Program-made: the position numbers and the translations under genes
Assembly (NCBI GenBank): GCA_034436375.1
Contig: DAOTVS010000040.1
Location: forward strand, 1-5,584
Direction of reading: 5' to 3'
Length of the DNA: 5,584 nucleotides
DNA from: DAOTVS01 sp034436375
GTDB lineage: Bacteria > Chloroflexota > Anaerolineae > SpSt-313
Shown: piece by piece, positions 1 to 5,162 of the stretch
Layout of the letters: each line of letters opens with the position of its first letter
How positions within the stretch are numbered: the stretch's first letter is position 1
Notes under the pieces: model-generated
The model's database searches: none
The model's input: only the letters and a program-made list of their open reading frames with translations
Told to the model about the DNA's origin: nothing

Positions 1-609
1 TTTGCCATCATGCGCTACATGCGCCGCCTGGACCATTTCCTGATGGACGTGCTGCTCCACGAGCCCGAGGTGCTGCGCCTCAACGAGCAGGTCGTGGCGA
101 TGATCCTGGACTGTATCGAGATCTATGCCTCGCTCGGGGCCGATGGCGTCATGTTCGCCGAGGACTGGGGCACGCAGGACCGCCTGCTGGTGAGCCCCGC
201 CGTCTGGCGCCGCCTGTTCAGGCCGTCGTTTGAGGTGCTGGTCGGGCGCGCCCACGAGCTGGGGATGCACGTGATCATGCACTCCTGTGGCTATATCTAT
301 GAGATCATCGAGGACTTGATCGAGGTTGGCATCGATGTGCTGCAGCTCGATCAACCCGAGCTGATCGGCGTCGAGCGGCTGGCGCGCGAGTTTGGCGGCC
401 GTATCGCGTTCTTCTGCCCGGTTGATATCCAAAAGGTCATGCAGACCGGCGACAAGGCGACGATCCAGGCCGAGGCGCGGCGGATGGTGGAGCTTCTGGG
501 CGGCTTCAACGGCGGTTTCATTGCCAAAGATTACCCGTCGTGGAATGCCATCAACGTCCGGCCGGCCTGGGCGCGCTGGGCGAGAGAGGCGTTCATGTCC
601 CAGGCTTGA
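1..609 (+). CDS. Uroporphyrinogen decarboxylase (URO-D) family protein, C-terminal part
   Basis: The reading frame is open from the first base, so the gene is cut at its 5' end; about 200 C-terminal residues are visible of a family that usually runs 340-380. Counting from the Met at position 10, the signature is HSCG at residues 91-94 followed by a helix and a GIDVLQLDQPE strand (107-117), then FFCPVDIQ (134-141), GGFNGGFIAKDYPSW (164-178) and a final amphipathic helix. This is the TIM-barrel C-terminal half of the URO-D/MtaA superfamily. HxC is a zinc-ligand pair in the MtaA-type corrinoid methyltransferases, but no Cys is visible where a third ligand would be expected (around residue 170). 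A heme-pathway role is unlikely, because the next genes are for sugar metabolism. In such loci these proteins are thought to act as methyltransferase-like enzymes of unknown substrate. The family call is firm; the function is not known. Confidence 0.85.
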   Translation, partial: FAIMRYMRRLDHFLMDVLLHEPEVLRLNEQVVAMILDCIEIYASLGADGVMFAEDWGTQDRLLVSPAVWRRLFRPSFEVLVGRAHELGMHVIMHSCGYIYEIIEDLIEVGIDVLQLDQPELIGVERLAREFGGRIAFFCPVDIQKVMQTGDKATIQAEARRMVELLGGFNGGFIAKDYPSWNAINVRPAWARWAREAFMSQA

Positions 610-752
610 GCTTTGGAAGCCTTCCGGACCTCTTCCATGCAACGTGGAGCCCGCGGCCGTCGATGCGATGATCGGGGCGGCCCGGCAGCGAAGCTTTGCG
701 CAGATTGAGGACCTGCGCAAGGTCAGGTAGATAAAGGAAAGGAGCAAGAGCA

Positions 753-1994
753 ATGTCCGTAACCCCATCGTCCGCTCAGGATCGCCTGGCGTGGTTCCGG
801 GCCGCGCGTTTCGGCATGTTCATCCATTGGGGGCTCTATGCTCAACTGGGCCGCCACGAGTGGGTGATGAACCGCGAGCGCATCCCCGTGGCCGAGTATG
901 AGCCGCTGGCGGATAGCTGGCGCCCCAAGCCCAATGCGGCGCGCGCCTGGGCCAGGCTGGCCAGGCGCGCGGGCATGCGTTACATGGTCATGACCACCAA
1001 GCACCATGAGGGGTTCTGCCTCTTTGATACCCGGCATACCGACTATAATGCGGCCAGGCGGGGCCCCGGGCGCGACCTGGTGGCCGAATACGTCGAGGCG
1101 GCCCGCGCCGAGGGCCTGCGCGTAGGCTTTTACTACTCGCTCATGGACTGGCATCACCCCGATGGTGCGCGCTGCAAGCACGACGAGGCCGCCCGCCGGC
1201 GCTTTGTTGATTTCACCCAGGGTGTGGTGCGCGAGCTCTGCACCAACTATGGCAAGCTCGATATCCTCTGGTACGATGTGAACTGGCCGCTCACGGCGGA
1301 AGAGTGGGAGGCGGCCAAGATGAATGCCATGGTGCGCCAGCTCCAGCCCGAGATCATCATCAACAACCGCTCCGGCCTCGACGAGGATTTCGGCACGCCA
1401 GAGCAGGAGATTCGGGCAGAAAAGGGCGGCCGCATGTGGGAAGCGTGCATGACCTTTAACGAGAGCTGGGGTTATACGCCCATCGACAAAAAGTGGAAGA
1501 GCGCCTGGGATGTGATCGCCATGCTGCGCCAGGTCGCGGCCGGCGGCGGCAATTTGCTCCTCAACATCGGTCCCACCCCTGAGGGTGATGTGCCCGAGCC
1601 GTGCGAGCGGGCGCTGCTGGAGGTCGGCGAGTGGATGCAAAAGTACGGCCACACCATCTATGACGCCTCGGACCCGATGGAGCAGGAATGGGGCATCACC
1701 GGCGCCTTTACCTGCAAGGGCAACACGGCCTACTTCCACTGCAACCGCTGGCCCGGCCAGGAGCTGGCTATCGGTGGGCTGGTACCCAGGGTGCTCTCGG
1801 CGCGTATCGTAGGCGGCCCGGAGGTGCAGTTCACCCAGGTGCGCGACCGCCTGGTGTTGCACGGCCTGCCTGCGCAGGCCCCCGAGCCGCTGGATACCGT
1901 CATCGAGCTGCAGTGCGACGGCGCCCCGCGCCAGGTGCTGGGGGCAGGGCATGTGCTGATCGATAACGATCCGTGGCGCAAGACAGAAAAGTAG
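753..1994 (+). CDS. Alpha-L-fucosidase, glycoside hydrolase family 29
   Basis: A 413-residue retaining alpha-L-fucosidase that cleaves terminal L-fucose from oligosaccharides. The (beta/alpha)8 domain spans about residues 10-300. It carries FIHWG (23-28, His26), HEW (Glu36), TTKHHEGF (81-88, His84/His85), GFYYSLMDWH (125-134), ILWYD with the expected nucleophile Asp175, NNR (Arg206), and GTPEQE with Glu217 as likely acid/base. These assignments are by position against the Thermotoga maritima enzyme (His34, Glu66, His128/129, Asp224, Arg254, Glu266), aligned from memory. GGNLLLNIGPTPEGD (265-279) is the family's barrel-end motif, followed by a C-terminal beta domain. There is no signal peptide, so the enzyme is cytoplasmic and would act on imported fucosides. 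The start is fixed by an AAAGGAAAGGAG ribosome site at 733-744, eight bases before ATG. It lies 143 bp after the URO-D-like gene and is likely co-transcribed with the downstream dehydrogenase. The exact linkage specificity cannot be read from sequence. Confidence 0.95.
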   Translation: MSVTPSSAQDRLAWFRAARFGMFIHWGLYAQLGRHEWVMNRERIPVAEYEPLADSWRPKPNAARAWARLARRAGMRYMVMTTKHHEGFCLFDTRHTDYNAARRGPGRDLVAEYVEAARAEGLRVGFYYSLMDWHHPDGARCKHDEAARRRFVDFTQGVVRELCTNYGKLDILWYDVNWPLTAEEWEAAKMNAMVRQLQPEIIINNRSGLDEDFGTPEQEIRAEKGGRMWEACMTFNESWGYTPIDKKWKSAWDVIAMLRQVAAGGGNLLLNIGPTPEGDVPEPCERALLEVGEWMQKYGHTIYDASDPMEQEWGITGAFTCKGNTAYFHCNRWPGQELAIGGLVPRVLSARIVGGPEVQFTQVRDRLVLHGLPAQAPEPLDTVIELQCDGAPRQVLGAGHVLIDNDPWRKTEK

Positions 1995-2109
1995 CACGAA
2001 GAGCGCGAAGGGGCGCGAAGCACATGAAGGACGGACACAGGTAGGTTCCGAAGTCTCTAAGGCTTTGGCAGTCCGGTCTGCCTCCGCGGCTCCGCGTTCT
2101 CCGTGTGAG
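1995..2109. repeat. Two inverted clusters of a CRYGAAG-type heptamer repeat
   Basis: Directly after the fucosidase stop, CACGAAG (1995), CGCGAAG (2004), CGCGAAG (2014) and CATGAAG (2023) recur every 9-10 bp. About 50 bp further on, the opposite orientation appears as CTCCGCG (2082), CTCCGCG (2090) and CTCCGTG (2099). The clusters can pair imperfectly (for example CACGAAG with CTCCGTG at 6 of 7 positions) into a long-looped hairpin. From memory, similar purine-rich CACGAAGA-type spacers are scattered through intergenic regions of several Chloroflexota and other bacterial genomes; their role is unknown. No gene and no T-run terminator is seen in the gap. Confidence 0.6.
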
Positions 2110-2144
2110 ATCCTAACCCAGTCTACTCAAGGAAGGTAAAGAGC

Positions 2145-3188
2145 ATGTCCAAGCTTCGTATCGGCGTTATTGGCCTCGGCATGGGCCGCCACCATATTGT
2201 GGGTTACCAGTCCAACCCCAACGCAGAAGTAGTGGCCGTCGCTGACCTGGATGAGCGGCTGCGCCAAGAGATGGGCGACAAGTTCGGCGTGCCCAAGCGC
2301 TATGCCTCGGGCGAGCAGATGCTGCAGGAGGAAAAACTCGACATCGTCAGCATCGCCACTCCCAACAAGTTCCACAAGCCGCTCACCATCGCGGCGCTAC
2401 AGGCGGGTTGCCACGTGCTCTGCGAAAAGCCCATGGCCATGAATGCCGGCGAGGCGCGCGAAATGCAGGCCGCCGCCGAAAAGGCGGGCAAGCGCCTCAT
2501 GATCAACTTTTCCTACCGCTTTACTGAGCAGAGCATGGCCCTCAAGCGCGAGGTTGAGAGCGGCGTGGTTGGCGATATCTACTTTGCGCGCACCATCTGG
2601 CACCGCCGGCGCGGGTTCCCCAAGTTCGGCGGCTGGTTTGGCATCAAGGAGCTTTCGGGCGGCGGCCCGCTCATTGACCTGGGCGTGCACCGGCTCGACC
2701 TGGCCCTCTGGCTCATGGATTATCCCAAGCCTGTGTGGGTGATGGGCTCGACCTATGATCACCTTGCTTCCGGCCTGGCCAAAGCCCAGGGCGCCCGCTA
2801 CGACTGTGAGGACCTGGCCGTCGGACTGATCAAATGCGCCAACGGCGCCACGGTGGAGATCGAGGCTTCCTGGGGCGCCAATATCAAAGAGGCTGAGCTG
2901 ATGGAGACCCGGCTGCTGGGCACCAAGGGCGGCCTGGTGCAACGCAATATCGAGGAGACCTACAAATGGGAAGCCGAGATCTATGTCGAGCGCAACGGCT
3001 CCCAGTTCGATGAAAAGCTGCACACAGCGGGGCAATACACCCACAGCGCCATGTATCACCTGGTAGACTCGATCGTCAACAACCGGCCCCACATCGCCAC
3101 CGGGGAAGAGGGCATCCTGGTCATGGAGATTCTGGATGCCATCTACAAGAGCGCGGCCGAGGGGCAGCCGGTCAAAATCGAGCACTGA
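2145..3188 (+). CDS. Gfo/Idh/MocA family NAD(P)-dependent oxidoreductase
   Basis: A 347-residue protein, the usual length for the family, which oxidises or reduces sugars, inositols and related polyols with NAD(P). The N-terminal Rossmann fold (1-120) begins GVIGLGMGRHH (7-17), a dinucleotide-binding glycine motif. It is followed by an acidic strand end (AVADLD, 31-36), IATPNKFH (70-77) and the conserved EKP at 94-96, whose Lys95 is the usual catalytic lysine. The C-terminal alpha/beta domain holds GGGPLIDLGVHRLDL (172-186); Asp178 and His182 match the family's catalytic D-x3-H pattern. There is no signal peptide, so it is cytoplasmic. The start is supported by AAGGAAGG (2129-2136) eight bases upstream of ATG. 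It follows the fucosidase on the same strand, so a fucose-derived or other deoxysugar product is a reasonable guess for substrate. The family is too diverse to name the substrate. Confidence 0.93.
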   Translation: MSKLRIGVIGLGMGRHHIVGYQSNPNAEVVAVADLDERLRQEMGDKFGVPKRYASGEQMLQEEKLDIVSIATPNKFHKPLTIAALQAGCHVLCEKPMAMNAGEAREMQAAAEKAGKRLMINFSYRFTEQSMALKREVESGVVGDIYFARTIWHRRRGFPKFGGWFGIKELSGGGPLIDLGVHRLDLALWLMDYPKPVWVMGSTYDHLASGLAKAQGARYDCEDLAVGLIKCANGATVEIEASWGANIKEAELMETRLLGTKGGLVQRNIEETYKWEAEIYVERNGSQFDEKLHTAGQYTHSAMYHLVDSIVNNRPHIATGEEGILVMEILDAIYKSAAEGQPVKIEH

Positions 3189-3258
3189 TTCAGACGTCAG
3201 CGGTTGAGCGACATACCCGTTCTCCTGACCTCCCGTAAGGGTGGGCACAATGCAAGCT

Positions 3259-3322
3259 GGGGGGGCTGGGACATTGGGGGTGCTGGCGGTCCGCAAGCAC
3301 CCCCAATGTCCCAGGCCCCCCC
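3259..3322. repeat. 64-bp near-perfect palindrome with G7/C7 ends
   Basis: The left arm (3259-3284: seven G, then CT, GGG, ACATT, GGGGG, TGCT) is matched by the right arm (3296-3322) over 26 pairs, with one extra G (3315) as the only bulge. The centre continues as GCGG/CCGC (3286-3289 with 3291-3294) after a single G-A mismatch, giving about 30 possible pairs around T3290. The flanking bases do not pair, so this is a bounded element and not a fold-back joining artefact. It lies 70 bp after the dehydrogenase stop and about 110 bp before the next promoter. It could stabilise the upstream mRNA 3' end or act as a factor-independent stop without a U tract. It may also be a mobile palindromic repeat unit. 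Confidence 0.85.
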
Positions 3323-3357
3323 TCTCACCCTGGCGAGAAGGGGGTAGGGGGGATGGG
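3316..3357. repeat. C-tract / G-tract imperfect inverted element
   Basis: A C7 run followed by TCTCACCC, the short spacer TGGCGA, then GAAGGGGG, TA and GGGGGG form an imperfect inverted repeat that shares the C7 run with the neighbouring 64-bp palindrome. The C run can therefore pair with G runs on either side. The general look (CTCTC, CCCTGGCGAGA, G tracts) resembles dispersed intergenic repeats of high-GC Chloroflexota, but this is recalled and not checked. Confidence 0.4.
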
Positions 3358-3432
3358 CGTCATGCCGCGGCTGAGCAGCAGCCTCCGATCTGCCCCCCTG
3401 ATTGAACTATGACCCCACCCCGCGCCCCTTTC

Positions 3433-3461
3433 TTGACAGCCTCCGCACAGAATGCTATATT
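3433..3461 (+). promoter_or_regulatory. Sigma-70 type promoter for the ferredoxin-DsrE unit
   Basis: TTGACA (3433-3438) is a perfect -35 box. It is separated by exactly 17 bp from TATATT (3456-3461), a 5-of-6 match to the -10 consensus. Transcription would start around 3467-3470, inside the inverted repeat that follows, leaving a leader of about 35-40 bases before the ferredoxin ATG. This AT-rich stretch stands out in a GC-rich spacer. Confidence 0.85.
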
Positions 3462-3465
3462 CCTG

Positions 3466-3493
3466 ATATACCTCTAGCGGGTATGAGGTATAT
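3466..3493 (+). promoter_or_regulatory. Inverted repeat with ATACC/GGTAT half-sites, putative operator
   Basis: ATATACCTC (3466-3474) and GAGGTATAT (3485-3493) are perfect 9-bp inverted arms around a 10-bp spacer. The spacer carries a further GGGTAT (3479-3484), so ATACC (3468-3472) can also pair with GGTAT (3480-3484), making two mutually exclusive arrangements. The site covers the predicted transcription start and ends just before the ribosome site, as expected for a repressor operator. ATACC-N7-GGTAT resembles operators of CsoR/CstR-family repressors (ATACCCC...GGGGTAT type), known from copper and persulfide regulation. As RNA, the hairpin could instead mask the ribosome site. The repeat is certain; the regulator is inferred. 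Confidence 0.7.
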
Positions 3494-3494
3494 T

Positions 3495-3499
3495 GGAGG
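3495..3499 (+). promoter_or_regulatory. Ribosome-binding site deciding the ferredoxin start
   Basis: GGAGG lies five bases before ATG 3505. An in-frame TTG at 3493 would give four extra residues but overlaps this ribosome site, so ATG 3505 is preferred. Confidence 0.8.
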
Positions 3500-3504
3500 C
3501 CCCC

Positions 3505-3732
3505 ATGTCTGGCGCTGAGCCCAAGGCCCAAGCCACGGCAATACCTACGGTCGATGATGCCCTTTGCGTTGTCTGTCGGCGCTGCCGCGCGCGGGAAGCG
3601 TGCCGCTCCAAAGCGCTCGTGCGTATCGATCCCGATGAGCCGCCTTTCGTGGACCCGGGCCGCTGCTATGGCTGTCGCGCCTGCATCCCGGCCTGCCCGA
3701 TGGGTGCAATCAAGGTAGCAAGCAAGCCGTAG
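3505..3732 (+). CDS. Small 2[4Fe-4S] ferredoxin-like protein
   Basis: A 75-residue soluble protein with two cysteine clusters. The first is C21-x2-C24-x2-C27-x5-C33, an expanded and arginine-rich motif. The second is C54-x2-C57-x2-C60-x3-C64-P, a canonical bacterial ferredoxin motif followed by MGAI. The pattern predicts two [4Fe-4S] clusters for low-potential electron transfer in the cytoplasm. About 20 N-terminal residues rich in Ala, Pro and Lys precede the first cluster and look unstructured. The non-standard x5 spacing and the basic residues between the first-cluster cysteines (RRCRAREAC) set it apart from ordinary ferredoxins and could mark a partner-binding face. It has its own promoter and operator-like leader. 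It lies 79 bp before the DsrE-family gene on the same strand, so it is probably a dedicated electron donor or partner of that protein. Confidence 0.88.
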   Translation: MSGAEPKAQATAIPTVDDALCVVCRRCRAREACRSKALVRIDPDEPPFVDPGRCYGCRACIPACPMGAIKVASKP

Positions 3733-3811
3733 GACACTCTGGTGAGCGCCATGGGCCGGCGCGGGTGCGGGGCATGGCACGATGTGGAAACGGTTGATAG
3801 GAGAACCCAAA

Positions 3812-4180
3812 ATGGCTGACGGGAAGAAAATCGTCTTCATGTGTACCCATGGCCCGGAAGATCCGGAGCGGGCTACCATTCCCTTTGCTCTGGCCACAGC
3901 AGCGCAGGCTTCGGGTATGGAGGCTGTGATTGGCTTCCAGGCCAATGGCGGGCTGCTGCTGAAAAAGGGCATTGCCGACCACGTCTTTGCCCCTGGGTTT
4001 CCGCCGCTCAAGCAGCTCATTGACCTCTATGTCCAGGGTGGGGGCCGGCTGCTTCTCTGTGCGCCGTGCGTCAAAGCGCGCCAGATCGGTGCAGAGGACT
4101 TGCTCCCGGGCGTCGAGGTGGTTAGCGGCGCAACGTTTGTCAAAGAGTTTGGCGAAGCCTCCAGTATCGCCGTGTACTGA
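3812..4180 (+). CDS. DsrE/DsrF-like family protein (COG2044 type)
   Basis: A 122-residue single-domain alpha/beta protein. It opens with a beta strand and loop KIVFMCTHGPEDPERATIPF (6-25), typical of the DsrE/YchN fold. The middle reads AVIGFQANGGLLLKKGIAD (38-56). The C-terminal part has a strand ending in LLLCAPCVKAR (80-90) and then LLPGVEVVSGATFVKEF (97-113). Cys83 and Cys86 form a CxxC pair at the position where DsrE-like proteins carry their reactive cysteine; Cys11 is also present. Relatives carry sulfur as persulfide or are annotated as predicted peroxiredoxins; the true reaction is unproven. The start at ATG 3812 is chosen because AGGAG (3799-3803) sits eight bases upstream. An in-frame ATG at 3782 would add ten residues but has no ribosome site. 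It shares a promoter and terminator with the ferredoxin gene, and there is no signal peptide. Confidence 0.87.
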   Translation: MADGKKIVFMCTHGPEDPERATIPFALATAAQASGMEAVIGFQANGGLLLKKGIADHVFAPGFPPLKQLIDLYVQGGGRLLLCAPCVKARQIGAEDLLPGVEVVSGATFVKEFGEASSIAVY

Positions 4181-4232
4181 TAATCTCCAAAGCGTGAGGC
4201 TGGGCGTACTCGCGCCGTATCTGATACATGCA

Positions 4233-4278
4233 GCCCTCGGCCCTTTCCACTGCAGCATGGAAAGGACCGAGGGCTTTT
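4233..4278 (+). terminator. Intrinsic terminator of the ferredoxin-DsrE unit
   Basis: GCCCTCGG-C-CCTTTCCA (4233-4249) pairs with TGGAAAGG-A-CCGAGGGC (4258-4274): 16 pairs with one C-A mismatch and an eight-base loop, followed directly by TTTT. The U tract lies only on the + strand side, so the signal serves the + strand unit. It ends one base before the stop codon of the convergent minus-strand gene. Confidence 0.92.
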
Positions 4279-4279
4279 G

Positions 4280-4984
4280 TCACCAGCCCAACTCTTTGAC
4301 TACCTCCACGCCCGTCAGCGCCAGGTGGTAGAGGAACACCGGGTGGAAGAAATCGGCCGGGTGGGGCATAGCGCCGGTGCGCTTTGCCTCTGCAGCCGGC
4401 AGATCGTAGCAATCCACGCCGTTGACGGGCACGATGACCCGGTATTGCGGCAGATCCAGGGCATCCGCCCGCACACGCAGGTGCGTCGCCAACTGGTAGA
4501 CGCAGAGGTCGGTGCTGTTGCCCACCACGATGGCGGTCTGCACCTTGGGGTGCGCGTCGAGCCACGGGTCCAGGCTGGTCAGGATGGCCGGGTTCAGCGA
4601 GTTCTTGGCGATGACCACGTACTCTTGCGCAAAGGGGAGCGCCGCAAGCTCGGCGATCATGGCGGCTTCTGGCGAGCCGGCCACGCAGTGTGGACCAAAG
4701 GCCTCGAACTCGGGCGCTTGCGGGTGGTGTGCATCCTGCAGGAGGACAAAGTGGCGCACCCCCAGCGCGTGCGCGCGCTGGAAGAGATCCACAATAGCCG
4801 GGATCAGGGCTTTGACCCGCTCGGAGGCGAGTGGGCCGCGCCGCGTAAAGCACTCGATCATGTCGGTGCTGAACACTGCCGCGTGCTGTGGCTCAGCCAG
4901 GGCGCTGGCTATGGGCAGGGATTGCAGCCCTGCGAGCCACTCAGCGATGAACCCGGGCGCGGCGCCTTCCGCCGCTGGCCTCAT
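4280..4984 (-). CDS. Isochorismatase-family cysteine hydrolase, nicotinamidase-like
   Basis: A 234-residue cytoplasmic alpha/beta hydrolase of the isochorismatase/nicotinamidase superfamily. The catalytic triad is visible as Asp41 (STDMIECF), Lys127 (VIAKNSLN) and Cys161 (GNSTDLCVY). QDAHH (83-87) and FGPHCVAGSPEA (96-107) match the metal-binding and WPxHCVxGTxGA motifs of nicotinamidases; Asp84, His86 and His99 are the likely metal ligands, which isochorismatases lack. This favours hydrolysis of nicotinamide or a related amide. The first 34 residues are an extension before the usual first strand, and some nicotinamidase substrate-pocket aromatics cannot be confirmed, so another small amide is possible. 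The start is set by a near-perfect GGAGGTGA ribosome site (minus strand, 4998-4991) six bases before ATG. It stands alone, convergent with the DsrE unit and divergent from the GntR remnant. Confidence 0.9.
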   Translation of the reverse strand: MRPAAEGAAPGFIAEWLAGLQSLPIASALAEPQHAAVFSTDMIECFTRRGPLASERVKALIPAIVDLFQRAHALGVRHFVLLQDAHHPQAPEFEAFGPHCVAGSPEAAMIAELAALPFAQEYVVIAKNSLNPAILTSLDPWLDAHPKVQTAIVVGNSTDLCVYQLATHLRVRADALDLPQYRVIVPVNGVDCYDLPAAEAKRTGAMPHPADFFHPVFLYHLALTGVEVVKELGW

Positions 4985-5043
4985 ATGCCGTCACCTCCAT
5001 GGATGGAACGACTTGTGAAAGGGCCAAACTGCCATCCGCCCGC

Positions 5044-5072
5044 AGTATAGGGCCTGTTGCAGCCCGCCGCAA
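5044..5072 (-). promoter_or_regulatory. Putative promoter of the cysteine hydrolase gene
   Basis: On the minus strand, TTGCGG (5072-5067) and TATACT (5049-5044) are 17 bp apart. The -10 box matches the consensus at five of six positions and the -35 box at three of six. Transcription would begin near 5037, about 50 bases before the start codon at 4984. Confidence 0.55.
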
Positions 5073-5085
5073 GGCGGATAGGGCC
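5047..5085. repeat. Direct repeat ATAGGGCC in the divergent promoter region
   Basis: ATAGGGCC occurs at 5047-5054 and 5078-5085, 31 bp apart, which is about three helical turns; each is followed closely by GTTG. One copy overlaps the minus-strand -10 box and the other abuts the + strand -35 box. Between them a perfect CCGCC-GCAA-GGCGG hairpin (5064-5077) is present. The placement suggests a shared operator, but no binding protein can be named. Confidence 0.45.
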
Positions 5086-5086
5086 G

Positions 5087-5115
5087 TTGGCGCTCTCTGT
5101 GAATCATGCTATAAT
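5087..5115 (+). promoter_or_regulatory. Sigma-70 type promoter reading toward the GntR remnant and cupin gene
   Basis: TTGGCG (5087-5092) and a perfect TATAAT (5110-5115) are separated by 17 bp. Transcription would start near 5122. An imperfect palindrome ATCG-N7-CGAT (5114-5128) overlaps the expected start site and could be an old autoregulatory operator. Confidence 0.75.
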
Positions 5116-5162
5116 CGAAATATCCGATGTTCATGGCTCCTGCACATATGAAAGGGTGACCG

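Larger units (their letters stand above)
3189..3432. other. Gene-free spacer rich in G and C tracts
   Basis: I see no plausible gene on either strand here; long open frames crossing it on the minus strand are antisense shadows of the dehydrogenase. The spacer contains a small hairpin with a GTAA tetraloop (3229-3244, one T-T mismatch), the 64-bp palindrome described separately, a second C/G-tract element (3316-3357) and a pyrimidine-rich stretch (about 3405-3430) leading into the promoter at 3433. No U-tract terminator follows the dehydrogenase. Confidence 0.7.

Noticed and set aside
723..1997. Long minus-strand open frame (424 codons) over the fucosidase
   Set aside because: It is the antisense shadow of a clear GH29 gene in high-GC DNA; its translation has no recognisable motif and it reads exactly across the real gene.
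2397..3296. Minus-strand open frame (299 codons) over the dehydrogenase
   Set aside because: Antisense shadow of a clear Gfo/Idh/MocA gene, and its start would lie inside the palindromic spacer with no ribosome site.
3259..3322. Palindrome as the intrinsic terminator of the dehydrogenase
   Set aside because: The stem is very strong but the following bases are CTCTC, not a T run, so I list it as a repeat and leave termination open.
3259..3322. Palindrome as an assembly fold-back artefact
   Set aside because: Pairing stops abruptly at both ends and the flanks differ, whereas a fold-back chimera would continue to mirror.
3325..4258. Minus-strand open frames over the ferredoxin and DsrE genes
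   Set aside because: Both cross a strong plus-strand promoter and two plus-strand genes with clear motifs; no sensible protein is read on the minus strand.
4277..5050. Plus-strand open frame (257 codons) over the cysteine hydrolase
   Set aside because: The minus strand carries the full catalytic triad, metal ligands and a near-perfect ribosome site; the plus frame is its shadow.
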